The translations under genes and the position numbers were made by a program. The notes beneath the pieces were generated by a model. The model was not told where the DNA came from, did no database searches, and worked only from the letters and a program-made list of their open reading frames with translations. Source: Azospirillum halopraeferens DSM 3675 (GTDB lineage Bacteria > Pseudomonadota > Alphaproteobacteria > Azospirillales > Azospirillaceae). From it: a DNA stretch of 64,000 nucleotides. Below are positions 8,940 to 17,619 of this stretch, one piece after another. The stretch lies in assembly GCF_000429625.1 (NCBI RefSeq), contig NZ_AUCF01000001.1:682001-746000 (forward strand), written 5' to 3'. Position 1 is the first letter of the stretch. Every line of letters starts with the position of its first letter.

Positions 8940-10886
8940 TTACCCGGCCTGCTTGACCCGCATGTACCATTCCACCAGACGGCGGACCTGCCGCTCGGTG
9001 TAACCGCGCGACATCATGCGGGAGACGAACTCGGTGTGCTTCTTCTCGGACTCGCTGTCCTTCTTGGACCCGAAGGAGATCACCGGCAGCAGGTCCTCCA
9101 CCTGGGAGAACATCCGCTTTTCGATCACCTCACGGATTTTTTCGTAGGACGTCCACGACGGGTTGCGCCCCTGGTTGGCGGCTTTGGCGCGCAGCGCGAA
9201 CTTGACGACCTCGTTGCGGAAGTCCTTGGGGTTGGCGATGCCCGCCGGCTTCTCGATCTTGGTCAGCTCCTGGTTCAGCAGCTCGCGGTTCAGCAGCTGG
9301 CCGGTGTCCGGGTCCTTGAAGTCCTGATCCTCGATCCACGCGTCGGCGTAGTCGACGTAGCGGTCAAACAGGTTCTGTCCGTAATCGTGATAGGATTCCA
9401 GATACGCCTTCTGGATCTCGTTCCCGATGAACTCGGCGTAGCGCGGGGCCAGTTCGGCCTTGATGAACTCGATGTACTTCTTCTCGGTTTCATCCGGGAA
9501 CTGTTCACGCTTGATGGACTGCTCCAGGATGTACATCAGATGCACGGGATCGGCAGCGATCTCGTTGCTGTCGTAGTTGAAGGTGGCGGCCAGCACCTTG
9601 AAGGCGAAGCGGGTGGAGATGCCGTCCATGCCCTCGTCAACGCCGGCCTGGTCGCGGTACTCCTGCATCGACTTGGCCTTGGGGTCGGTCTCCTTCAGGC
9701 TCTCACCGTCGTAGACGCGCATCTTGGAATAGAGGCTGCTGTTCGGGTGGTCGCGCAGCCGCGACAGGACCGAGAAGCGGGCCAGCATTTCCAGCGTCGC
9801 CGGGGCGCAGGGCGCCTGCGACAGGTCGGAACCGGCGATCAGCTTGTCATAGATGTTCTGCTCTTCGGTGACCCGCAGGCAGTAGGGCACCTTGATAACG
9901 CAGATGCGGTCGATGAAGGCTTCGTTGTTCTTGTTGTTCTTGAAGGTCTGCCACTCCGCCTCGTTGGAGTGGGCGAGGATGATTCCCTGATAGGGGATGG
10001 CGCCGATGTTCTCCGAGCCGACATAGTTCCCCTCCTGCGTCGCGGTCAGGAGCGGGTGCAGCATCTTGATGGGCGCCTTGAACATCTCGACGAATTCCAT
10101 GATGCCCTGGGTGGCCCGGTTCAGGCCGCCCGAGAAGCTGTAGGCGTCGGGATCGTTCTGGCTGAACATCTCCAGCTTGCGGATGTCGACCTTGCCGACC
10201 AGCGAGGAGATGTCCTGGTTGTTCTCGTCGCCCGGCTCGGTCTTGGTGACGCAGATCTGCCGCAGCTTCGAGGGATGGACCTTGACGACCCGGAAGCGCG
10301 AGATGTCGCCCCCGAACTCGTCCAGGCGCTTGATGGCCCAGGGGCTCATCAGGCCGGTCATACGGCGGCGCGGGATGCCGTAGCGCTCCTCGATCAGTTC
10401 GCCCATCTCCTCCGGGTTGAAGAGGCCCAGCGGGCTCTCGAACACCGGCGAGATTTCCTTGCCCGCCTTCAGCACATAGACCGGGCACCTCTCCATCAGG
10501 GACTTCAGCCGCTCCGCCAGGGACGACTTGCCGCCGCCGACCGGACCCAGCAGGTAGAGGATCTGCTTGCGCTCCTCCAGCCCCTGGGCGGCGTGGCGGA
10601 AGAAGCCGACGATCCGCTCGATCGTTTCTTCCATGCCGTAGAAGTCGGAAAAGGCGGGATACACCTTGATGGTCCGGTTCATGAAGATCCGCCCGACGCG
10701 CGGATCCTTGGAGGTGTCCACCACCTCCGGCTCGCCGATGGCGGCCAGGATGCGCTCCGGAGCGGACGCGTACATCATCGGATCATTGCGGCAGCCCTCG
10801 AGGTACTCGGTGAGGGTCAGTTCCGCCTCGCGGCGACCCTCGTAGGCTTGCGCATATCGAGTGAACAGTTCGTCGGCCGGGAACAT
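8940..10886 (-). CDS. prkA: PrkA family serine protein kinase (AAA+)
   Basis: A 648-residue protein, normal for PrkA/YeaG. Seen: Walker A GPVGGGKSS at about residues 114-122 inside an AAA+ core, the family's FYGMEETIERIVGFFRHAAQGLEERKQ-type lead-in, and a C-terminal kinase-like region with GRNPSWTSYEKIREVIE. PrkA is described as an ATP-dependent Ser/Thr kinase or AAA+ protease-like stress protein. First gene of the prkA-yeaH-spoVR operon, start ATG at 10886 with GGAGTGAGGA upstream. The 726-base region upstream should carry its promoter; I could not pick one with confidence. Confidence 0.95.
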   Translation of the reverse strand: MFPADELFTRYAQAYEGRREAELTLTEYLEGCRNDPMMYASAPERILAAIGEPEVVDTSKDPRVGRIFMNRTIKVYPAFSDFYGMEETIERIVGFFRHAAQGLEERKQILYLLGPVGGGKSSLAERLKSLMERCPVYVLKAGKEISPVFESPLGLFNPEEMGELIEERYGIPRRRMTGLMSPWAIKRLDEFGGDISRFRVVKVHPSKLRQICVTKTEPGDENNQDISSLVGKVDIRKLEMFSQNDPDAYSFSGGLNRATQGIMEFVEMFKAPIKMLHPLLTATQEGNYVGSENIGAIPYQGIILAHSNEAEWQTFKNNKNNEAFIDRICVIKVPYCLRVTEEQNIYDKLIAGSDLSQAPCAPATLEMLARFSVLSRLRDHPNSSLYSKMRVYDGESLKETDPKAKSMQEYRDQAGVDEGMDGISTRFAFKVLAATFNYDSNEIAADPVHLMYILEQSIKREQFPDETEKKYIEFIKAELAPRYAEFIGNEIQKAYLESYHDYGQNLFDRYVDYADAWIEDQDFKDPDTGQLLNRELLNQELTKIEKPAGIANPKDFRNEVVKFALRAKAANQGRNPSWTSYEKIREVIEKRMFSQVEDLLPVISFGSKKDSESEKKHTEFVSRMMSRGYTERQVRRLVEWYMRVKQAG

Positions 10887-11530
10887 TCCTCACTCCGTAT
10901 TCCTGGGTCACATCCATCGGCGCGTCCCGCAGGGCGTTCGACCGCCAGGGGGCAGCGTACGCCGCCGCAGTCCAAGGGGAGAGGCAGGCGCCAGAGCCCG
11001 CAACCGCTCCCGCTCACCGTCCAAATCCAGCGCTTCCATGCAATCGGCGGCCGAACGCGGCGCACCGGTAAGAGTGTTGATTCTGAATGTAATGCTCCAG
11101 TTAGGGCTTTCCAGGCGCCAAAACCGGAAACTGAAGGTGCTGCCATTGCGCAACACGCGATCACCCGCGCCCTTCGGCAGCCGCCGCGCCCATGTGCTGA
11201 CAGGCCGGGATGGCGGGCGCCGCTTGCCGGCGCCGGGAGACGTCTCCGGGTGCCGCTCCGTCCGGACAAGCTTGGCGCAGGTCGTCACGCCATCATCCTC
11301 CAGAGCATGTCTCGTGCCGTCAGGTGGCGGCAACGCGAAAGCCGAAGTTCAGGTTGGTCAACAAAGGTTAACAACTCCCTATGATCCGGGGCGGCTCAAC
11401 CGTACGCGGCGATTCACACCTGCAGATGGAGTCCATTAACGCAGGAAAGGCGCCGCCGGGTCCACCCCTTCCAAAGGGAGAGGGGCTCCTAAGAGAGATG
11501 GGGAGCGGCGCGCCCGCGTGCCAACGTCGA
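10887..11530. other. Intergenic region upstream of prkA, no gene seen
   Basis: No frame here has convincing coding character on either strand. The stretch around 11080-11110 and 11350-11390 is lower in GC than its neighbours, which would suit promoters for prkA on the minus strand. No known binding site was recognised. Confidence 0.4.
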
Positions 11531-11559
11531 CGTTCGGAGCGTTGGAAGCGCTCCGAACG
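11531..11559 (-). terminator. Hairpin downstream of response regulator gene
   Basis: A perfect 11-bp stem (11531-11541 with 11549-11559) with a 7-base loop lies 54 bases after the stop of the response regulator gene, beyond repeat copy F. No T-run follows in either direction. Confidence 0.4.
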
Positions 11560-11572
11560 GCCGCGTGGCGGG

Positions 11573-11615
11573 CATACCAACGGCAGAGGTACGCGGCACG
11601 GCCGGGGCCGTATCA
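11573..11615 (-). repeat. Stop-codon-linked palindromic repeat, copy F (shortened)
   Basis: Read on the minus strand it starts TGATACGGCC, where TGA is the stop codon of the response regulator gene. It keeps a collapsed ACGGCC..GGCCGT palindrome and ends GCCGTTGGTATG, matching the outer end of copy A at 13914. The central parts present in copy A are missing. Confidence 0.7.
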
Positions 11616-12017
11616 GGCCGTTCGGCCGGACAGCTTCTCTTCCAGGGAGGCGCGCAGGGAGTCCGGCGTCGCCGGCTTGACGATGAAGGTGCCCACACCC
11701 AGCGCCCGGGCTTGCGTCACCGCAGCGGGATCGGCCCGATTGGTCAGGAAGATAACGGGCAGGTCGCGGTCGCGCGGGTCGCCGCTGTCGCGCAGGGCCC
11801 TGAGGAAACCAAGCCCGTCCACCGGCGTCATCTCCACGTCGCACACCACCGCATCGGGCGCGTGGGCGCGCACCGCCGCCAGGCCGGCCGCGCCGTCGCC
11901 GGCCTGGTGCACCGCCTTGAACCCGAGATTCGTCAGCATCTTCGCCAGAACCATCCGGGTAAAGGCTTCGTCCTCGATGACGAGGACCGAGCGGGTCCCG
12001 AAGTCCGTCCCAATCAT
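11613..12017 (-). CDS. Single-domain response regulator (CheY-like receiver)
   Basis: A 134-residue protein consisting only of a receiver domain. Seen: acidic pair Glu15-Asp16 (VLVIEDE), phospho-acceptor Asp60 in DAVVCDVEM, the Thr92 switch (FLTNR) and Lys114 in FIVKPA. No output domain, so it acts by protein contact as in CheY/DivK-type regulators or phosphorelays. It stands alone with no kinase beside it. The gene's TGA forms the first bases of repeat copy F. Confidence 0.92.
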   Translation of the reverse strand: MIGTDFGTRSVLVIEDEAFTRMVLAKMLTNLGFKAVHQAGDGAAGLAAVRAHAPDAVVCDVEMTPVDGLGFLRALRDSGDPRDRDLPVIFLTNRADPAAVTQARALGVGTFIVKPATPDSLRASLEEKLSGRTA

Positions 12018-12144
12018 GACCCTGCTCCCGCACCGGTGCCTGATCCCGTATCTACGATGGGCAACAAGGGCGATGCAACACCGACTCCGGGCTCATGATG
12101 CCGGAGGCTTGCGCGTCCGGCCGGCGCCGGAGTACACCGGGGCC

Positions 12145-13002
12145 ATGGGCTTCCTCGACCACATCCGCGCCTGCAACACCGGCGACCCCGCGGCCTACCG
12201 CCCCTTCGCGGTGGACGGCGTGCGGGTCGGCTGGATCGCTCCGTCCCTGGCCGACGCCCTGCCGGACGTCGATCCCGGTTTCATCGTGACCCCGGACCGG
12301 GTCACCCTGGCGCCGGAGCTGCGCGACTTCGAGAGCCGCTCGTCGGCTCTCGACCGGGCCGCCCGCCATCTGGTGGACACCGGCGTGGTGCGCGGGCTGC
12401 GGGGCGAGCACTATCCCGTCATGGCCCGCTGGGGTGCGGAGCCGATGATGCGCATCGACCGCGCCGCGGTGACCCCGTTCGGCGTCGCCGCCTATGGCCT
12501 GCATGTCAACGGGTTCGTGCGCGACGGGACCGGCGGCCTGTCCGTGTGGGTGGCGCGGCGGGCGAGCGACCGGGCGGTGTCGCCCGGCAAGTTCGACAAC
12601 CTCATCGGCGGCGGCCAGCCCATCGGGCTGACTCTGGCGGAGAATCTGGCCAAGGAGGCACAGGAGGAAGCCGGGATCGACGATCCCGCCATCATCGCCC
12701 GCGCCGTGCCGGTCGGGGCGATCACCTATCTGATGGGCACCGGTCTCGGTCTGAAGCCCGACACCCTGTTCATCTACGATCTGGAACTGGACCCCGGCTT
12801 CACGCCCGTCAACACCGACGGCGAGGTCGAGGCGTTCGAGCTGTGGCCGGTCGAGCGGGTGATGGACAGCGTGCGCGACACCGACGCGTGGAAGTTCAAC
12901 GTGAACCTGGTGGTGATCGATTTCCTGATCCGCCACGGGCATCTCACCCCCGATCATCCAGACTACCTGGACCTGGTGTCCGGCCTGCGCCGTCCGCTGT
13001 AG
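12145..13002 (+). CDS. NUDIX hydrolase with N-terminal DUF4743-type domain
   Basis: A 285-residue protein. The N-terminal half (VDGVRVGWIAPSLADAL onward) fits the DUF4743 domain found in Tnr3/YJR142W-type enzymes, which act on oxidised thiamine diphosphates in plants and yeast. The C-terminal half is a NUDIX fold with the catalytic helix GGGQPIGLT then LAKEAQEEAGI: the REUxEE core is KEAQEE (Arg to Lys), and the upstream Glu of the textbook box is Leu; this altered box is usual for the subfamily. Start at 12145 is chosen from the family's typical FLDHI beginning. Soluble, transcribed alone. Confidence 0.85.
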   Translation: MGFLDHIRACNTGDPAAYRPFAVDGVRVGWIAPSLADALPDVDPGFIVTPDRVTLAPELRDFESRSSALDRAARHLVDTGVVRGLRGEHYPVMARWGAEPMMRIDRAAVTPFGVAAYGLHVNGFVRDGTGGLSVWVARRASDRAVSPGKFDNLIGGGQPIGLTLAENLAKEAQEEAGIDDPAIIARAVPVGAITYLMGTGLGLKPDTLFIYDLELDPGFTPVNTDGEVEAFELWPVERVMDSVRDTDAWKFNVNLVVIDFLIRHGHLTPDHPDYLDLVSGLRRPL

Positions 13003-13008
13003 CCCACC

Positions 13009-13860
13009 TCACCCGGCGTCGGGAAAGCCCGCCATGGCCCGCACCTCGGCCGGGGTGTGACCGGCAGCGCGCAGAGTCCGCAGGGACCGCGCGCCGTCCC
13101 GCTTGGCCAGGCGCACGCCGCGCTCGTCGGTGAGCAGCCCGTGATGGTGCCACTCCGGTGCGGGCAGGCCGAGCAGGGCCTGCAACAGCCGGTGCAGATG
13201 GGTGGCGAAAAACAGGTCCTCGCCGCGCGTCACCAGCGTCACCCCTTGTAGGGCGTCGTCGACGGTGACGCTGAGATGATAGCTGGTCGGCGTGTCCTTG
13301 CGCGCCAGCACCACGTCACCGAGGATCTGCGGCGTCGCGTCCTGCCAGCCGCGGCCGCGGTCATGCCAGCGCAGCGGGCCGGCGCGCTCCATGGCGCGCC
13401 GCACGTCCAGGCGCAGGGCGAAGGCGTCGCCCGCGTCGCGCCGGCGGTCCCGTTCCGCCGCGCTCCGGGTGCGGCAGGTGCCGGGGTAGAGCGGCCCGTC
13501 GGGACCATGCGGGGCATGCCCCGCCCGGGCGATCTCGGCGGCGATGTCCTTGCGGGTGCAAAAGCAGGGATACACGAGCCCCGCGTCCTCCAGCCGCGCC
13601 AGGGCGGCACGGTAGTCGTCCGCGTGCTCCGACTGGCGGCGCACCGGCGTTTCCCAGCGCAGGCCGAGCCAGGCCAGATCCTCCAGCAGGTCACGTTCGA
13701 AGTCCGCCCGGCAGCGGCCGGGGTCGATGTCTTCGATGCGCAGCAGGAAGCGCCCCTGCGCCCGGCGTGCGGCCTGCCAGCCGAACAGGGCGGAATGGGC
13801 GTGCCCCAGGTGCAGATGACCGGTGGGGCTGGGGGCGAAGCGGGTTGTGACGGCGCTCAT
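13009..13860 (-). CDS. gluQ: Glutamyl-Q tRNA(Asp) synthetase
   Basis: A 283-residue truncated GluRS-like enzyme that attaches glutamate to queuosine at position 34 of tRNA(Asp). Seen: FAPSPTGHLHLGH with the HLGH class I signature at residues 17-20, RIEDIDPGRC, zinc-ligand candidates in YPCFCTRKD and YPGTCR, and the KMSKS-like RLAKRDGA. There is no anticodon-binding domain, as expected for GluQ. Start at 13860 gives the family's usual beginning; upstream in-frame ATGs enter repeat copy A territory. Confidence 0.93.
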   Translation of the reverse strand: MSAVTTRFAPSPTGHLHLGHAHSALFGWQAARRAQGRFLLRIEDIDPGRCRADFERDLLEDLAWLGLRWETPVRRQSEHADDYRAALARLEDAGLVYPCFCTRKDIAAEIARAGHAPHGPDGPLYPGTCRTRSAAERDRRRDAGDAFALRLDVRRAMERAGPLRWHDRGRGWQDATPQILGDVVLARKDTPTSYHLSVTVDDALQGVTLVTRGEDLFFATHLHRLLQALLGLPAPEWHHHGLLTDERGVRLAKRDGARSLRTLRAAGHTPAEVRAMAGFPDAG

Positions 13861-13913
13861 GGCGCCTCTATAGCGCATCCGCCCGCCGGCGTGATCCCGC
13901 GGATGCAGGGATC

Positions 13914-14033
13914 TCATACCAACGGCACCTGAAGGGTGCCGTTGGTATGACCCTTTCGATCAATGCCAAGGCATTGATCTGCCGGGTTTCACGGCCGGAA
14001 AATGATGGAAGTGATCATTTTCCGGCCGTATCA
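13914..14033 (-). repeat. Stop-codon-linked palindromic repeat, copy A (longest)
   Basis: A 120-bp element made of three perfect palindromes: 13914-13929 with 13935-13950 (16-bp stem), 13958-13967 with 13970-13979 (10-bp stem, GATCAATGCC arms), and 13991-14006 with 14014-14029 (16-bp stem, ACGGCCGGAAAATGAT arms). On the minus strand it starts TGATACGGCC at the TGA stop codon of the 57-residue gene and ends GGTATGA. It is the reference copy for the family. Confidence 0.9.
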
Positions 14034-14204
14034 GTAATACGGGTTGTCGCGGATCGGCTCGACGGGGATCTCGTCCTCGTCCTCGTCCTGCAGCAGCGCC
14101 AGCCGGCGGCGCAGTTCCCGGTCGAACGCCTCGATGCGTCGGCGCCGTTCCGTTTCCTCCCGCTCCTGCCGCCGGGCGGCCAGGTCGATGATGATCGCGG
14201 TCAT
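14031..14204 (-). CDS. Small highly charged protein, 57 residues
   Basis: Too short for most gene finders but well supported: AAGGGGGA ribosome site just upstream of the ATG at 14204 and a sequence with clear amphipathic-helix character. It begins MTAIIIDLAARRQEREETER, continues with an Arg/Glu-rich helix, then an acidic run DEDEDE and the end IRDNPYY. No family recognised. Such proteins may be small adaptors or regulators, but that is speculation. Its TGA stop is the first codon of repeat copy A. Confidence 0.65.
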   Translation of the reverse strand: MTAIIIDLAARRQEREETERRRRIEAFDRELRRRLALLQDEDEDEIPVEPIRDNPYY

Positions 14205-14328
14205 GCCAAATCCCCCTTCGGACGATCCCCCTCGCGTGCTGTCGCCACCATGCCGCCGCTAAAGTTAACGCGCCGTAACCTTCGGCACGGTTGACAGCCC
14301 CCCTCCCCCTTGGATCACCATTTGTCAC

Positions 14329-15000
14329 ATGAACACGCCATCCGCCCTGCCCCGCCTGTCCGGACCCGCGGTCGCGCCTGTCGCCGGCGGTCCGGCCCGT
14401 TCCCTGGTCGTCATGCTGCACGGTGTCGGCGCCGACGGTACCGACCTGATCGATCTGGCGACCTACCTCTCACCGGCACTGCCCCACACCGCCTTCGTGG
14501 CGCCCGACGCACCGTTTCCGTGCGACCTCGCCCCCTACGGCCGGCAATGGTTCAGCCTGCAGGACCGCTCGCCCCCGGCGCTCAGCATCGGCGCGCGCGC
14601 CGCCGCCCCCATCCTGAACGCCTACATCGACGAGCAACTGGCGTTGCACGGGCTGGGCCCCGACCGGCTGGCGCTGCTGGGATTCTCCCAGGGCTGCATG
14701 ATGGCGCTGCACGTGGCGCCGCGGCGCACGCCCGCCATCGCCGGAGTCGTCGGCTATTCCGGAGCCCTGGCCGACACCGGCGACCTGGCGCACGAGGTGG
14801 CAGCACGGCCGCCGGTGCTGCTGGTCCACGGCGACTGGGACGACGTGGTGTCCGTGGAAGCCCTGCCCCGTGCGGCGGCCGCGCTGAAGGCGGCCGGGCT
14901 GCCGGTCGAGGCGCACGTGCGCCCCGATCTCGGCCACAGCATCGACGCCGAGGGGCTGGCGCTCGGCCGTGACTTTCTGTCGCGGGTGCTCTCCGGATGA
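14329..15000 (+). CDS. Phospholipase/carboxylesterase family alpha/beta hydrolase
   Basis: A 223-residue serine hydrolase of the carboxylesterase/acyl-protein-thioesterase-like family. Catalytic triad: Ser120 in GFSQG, Asp171 in HGDWDDVV, His203 in LGHSID. The oxyanion region MLHGVGADGTDLIDLA at about residues 29-44 is typical. No signal peptide, so cytosolic; substrate likely short-chain esters. GC-rich, transcribed alone. Start ATG at 14329 follows a low-GC stretch that may hold the promoter. Confidence 0.9.
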   Translation: MNTPSALPRLSGPAVAPVAGGPARSLVVMLHGVGADGTDLIDLATYLSPALPHTAFVAPDAPFPCDLAPYGRQWFSLQDRSPPALSIGARAAAPILNAYIDEQLALHGLGPDRLALLGFSQGCMMALHVAPRRTPAIAGVVGYSGALADTGDLAHEVAARPPVLLVHGDWDDVVSVEALPRAAAALKAAGLPVEAHVRPDLGHSIDAEGLALGRDFLSRVLSG

Positions 15001-15210
15001 CCCCGCCACCCCCACGGAATCCCCTGCGGACGGAGTATCCGGAAGGTTACGGAGAGATGAAGATTTGCGGTGCCCGGGGACCCTGGACTCACGAGATGTT
15101 GAGTTGGCGCCCCCGATCGCTTATGTATCTGGTGCTGTTTCCCGGATGGTGCGGTCAGATCGCCGTGAGATGACGGGCATCCGGGAGGGGACCAGACGAG
15201 GGAGTGGCCA

Positions 15211-15774
15211 TTGGCTCCACCACCCGATCACTGTCCGGCTCTGGTGCTGAACGCGGACTTCCGTCCGCTCAGCTACTTCCCGCTGTCCCTGTGGTCCTGG
15301 CAGGAGACGGTGAAGGCGGTGTTCCTCGACCGCGTCAACATCGTGTCCGAATATGACCGGGTCGTCCGCTCCCCCACCTTCACGATCCGCTTGCCGAGCG
15401 TGATTTCGCTGAAGGAGTACATCCCGGCTACCCGCCGCCCGGCCTTCACCCGCTTCAACGTGTTCCTGCGCGACCGCTTCACCTGCCAATACTGTGGCAA
15501 CCCGTTCCCGACGCAGGAGTTGACGTTCGACCATGTGACCCCGCGTTCCCGCGGCGGCCGCACCACGTGGGAGAACGTCGTCACCTCCTGTTCCGCCTGC
15601 AACCTGATCAAGGGGAACCGGTTGCCCCATGTCTGCGGGATGCTTCCTCTAACCCCGCCGTTCCAACCCTCGGTCCACGAGTTGCAAGAGAACGGACGCT
15701 CCTTCCCGCCAAACTTCCTTCACGAAAGTTGGCGGGATTTTCTTTATTGGGACACCGAACTGGAGCCCGGCTGA
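15211..15774 (+). CDS. HNH endonuclease family protein
   Basis: A 187-residue protein with a C-terminal HNH nuclease fold: Cys92-x-x-Cys95 (CQYCG), the metal/catalytic segment LTFDHVTPRSRGG with His108, Asn122 in TWENVVTSC, and Cys127-x-x-Cys130. The N-terminal half starts CPALVLNADFRPLSYFPLSLWSWQ, a well-conserved family beginning. The start codon is TTG at 15211 with GGGAG upstream; no ATG or GTG in frame fits better. This type is core in alphaproteobacteria and not obviously part of a phage. Substrate unknown. Confidence 0.88.
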   Translation: MAPPPDHCPALVLNADFRPLSYFPLSLWSWQETVKAVFLDRVNIVSEYDRVVRSPTFTIRLPSVISLKEYIPATRRPAFTRFNVFLRDRFTCQYCGNPFPTQELTFDHVTPRSRGGRTTWENVVTSCSACNLIKGNRLPHVCGMLPLTPPFQPSVHELQENGRSFPPNFLHESWRDFLYWDTELEPG

Positions 15775-16068
15775 CAGGGCCGCACCGCACCGCCGACGGT
15801 GCCATTCCCCGCAATCGGAACCCCTTGCCTTTTTGCGCCGTGCAGCGCACAAGGGCCGTGCGCCTGCGAACGGTTATCCGGCAGCGCACCAACACCACGG
15901 AACGAACAATGGACCACGGCGACAGTAGCCCCTGCGGGGACAGTCGACACAACCCGATGACGCGGCCGGCGACGGCCGCGCAGCGTCGTCCGGCCCGGTT
16001 GGCCGGGGCAGGTCCGGCGGCCCGGTAGGCCGCGCCGGTCCGCCTCCGGTCGCCCGCTCCGGCGACCC
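15775..16068. other. Intergenic region before first mgtE
   Basis: About 300 bases between the HNH gene and mgtE. I compared it by eye with the M-box (ykoK) magnesium riboswitch and saw no matching core. Contains short GC palindromes only. The lower-GC patch at 15880-15915 could be a promoter. Confidence 0.4.
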
Positions 16069-16080
16069 ATGGAGGCGGAC

Positions 16081-17496
16081 ATGCACGAGAACGTTTTCAC
16101 CAACCGCGACATCCTGCCGGCCGCGCTCGACGGATCGGCGGTCGATTACCGGCTGCTGCACCGGGCGGTGCAGGACTGCCTGGCCAAGGGCGACCGGGAC
16201 TCGGTCACCGCCTTCTTCGAAGAGCAGCACCCGGCCGACACCGCCAACTTCCTGGGCGGGCTGGAGCAGCAGGAGATCTGCGCCATTCTGCGCGTGCTGC
16301 CGCTGGACGTGCGCGCCGAGGTGTTCGGGTACTTCCCCGACGCGCTGCAAGGCGACCTCGCCCGCTGCCTGGGCCGGGCGGAGCTGGCCGAACTGGTGGG
16401 CGAGATGTCGGCCGACGAGCGCGCCGACCTGTTCAACCGGCTGAGCGAGGAGCAGCGGGAAGCCCTGCTGCCGGCCCTGGCGCAGGCGGAGCGCGAGGAC
16501 ATCCGCCGCCTCGCCGGCTATGCCGAGGGGACGGTGGGCGCGGTCATGACGTCCGAATACGCGACGCTCGCCCCGGACCTCACCGCCCGTGCAGCGATCG
16601 ACAAACTGCGCCTCGAGGCGCCGGCCAAGGAGACCATCTACCGCGCCTATGTGATCGACGCCGACCGCCGGCTGGTCGGCGCGGTGCGTCTGGCCGACCT
16701 CATCCTCGCCGGGCCGGAGGAGCGGGTCGAGGCCCTGATGGAGCGCGCCACCCATGCGGTGCGGGTGGACGACGACCAGGAGGTGGCCGCCCGCCGGATC
16801 GCCCGTTACGACGTGCTGGCGCTGCCGGTGGTGGACGCCGACGGCCGCATCGTCGGCATCGTCACCCACGACGACGCCATGGACGTGGCCGAGCAGGAGG
16901 CGACCGAGGATTTCCACAAGCACGGCACCGTTGCCAACCTGACCACCAGCCTGAAGGACGCGACCATCGCGCTGCTTTACCGCAAGCGGGTGTTCTGGCT
17001 GGTCATCCTGGTGTTCGGCAACCTGTTCTCGGGCGCCGGCATCGCGGCGTTCGAGGATCTGATCGCGGCCAACGTGGCGCTGGTGTTCTTCCTGCCGCTG
17101 CTGATCGACAGCGGCGGCAACGCCGGCTCGCAGTCGGCGACGCTGATGGTGCGTGCGCTGGCCACCGGCGACGTGCACCTGCGGGACTGGGGGCGCATGC
17201 TCGGGCGCGAAGCCATGGTGGCCGGCCTGCTCGGCCTGACCATGGCGGTCGCGGTGTCGGCCATCGGGCTGGTGCGCGGCGGGCCGGAGATCGCCCTGAT
17301 CGTCTCCACCACGATGGTCATCATCGTGCTGGTGGGCAGCCTGGTTGGCATGTCCCTGCCCTTCCTGCTGAGCCGCTTCAAGCTCGACCCCGCGTCGGCC
17401 AGCGCACCGCTGATCACCTCGATCTCCGATGCGTCGGGGGTGCTGATCTACTTCGCCATCGCCACCACCGTGCTGCCCGCCGCCACCGGCGCCTGA
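16081..17496 (+). CDS. mgtE: Magnesium transporter MgtE, first paralogue
   Basis: A 471-residue MgtE. Order of domains: MgtE_N superhelical domain (about residues 25-135), two CBS domains (about 140-265) and five C-terminal membrane helices (about 285-470) with the pore-helix signature LLIDSGGNAGSQSATLMVRALA. MgtE is a Mg2+-gated Mg2+ channel; the cytosolic domains sense Mg2+ and close the pore. ATG at 16081 is preferred over the one at 16069 because GGAGG lies six bases before it. No M-box-like leader was recognised upstream. A close paralogue lies at 22620. Confidence 0.93.
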   Translation: MHENVFTNRDILPAALDGSAVDYRLLHRAVQDCLAKGDRDSVTAFFEEQHPADTANFLGGLEQQEICAILRVLPLDVRAEVFGYFPDALQGDLARCLGRAELAELVGEMSADERADLFNRLSEEQREALLPALAQAEREDIRRLAGYAEGTVGAVMTSEYATLAPDLTARAAIDKLRLEAPAKETIYRAYVIDADRRLVGAVRLADLILAGPEERVEALMERATHAVRVDDDQEVAARRIARYDVLALPVVDADGRIVGIVTHDDAMDVAEQEATEDFHKHGTVANLTTSLKDATIALLYRKRVFWLVILVFGNLFSGAGIAAFEDLIAANVALVFFLPLLIDSGGNAGSQSATLMVRALATGDVHLRDWGRMLGREAMVAGLLGLTMAVAVSAIGLVRGGPEIALIVSTTMVIIVLVGSLVGMSLPFLLSRFKLDPASASAPLITSISDASGVLIYFAIATTVLPAATGA

Positions 17497-17619
17497 CCAT
17501 GACGCGCCGCCCGCCGCCGCGGGCGGATGCCGGCCGACGTTCGGTCACGGAACGTTTGTTGACCCCGCACCTCGCCCGCGGATATACCCGTTAAGTCATA
17601 GCTTGCCGCGGGGGTATTC

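Noticed and set aside
15775-16080. Possible M-box magnesium riboswitch before mgtE
   Set aside because: No conserved core or helix arrangement could be matched by eye. A covariance-model search would decide.
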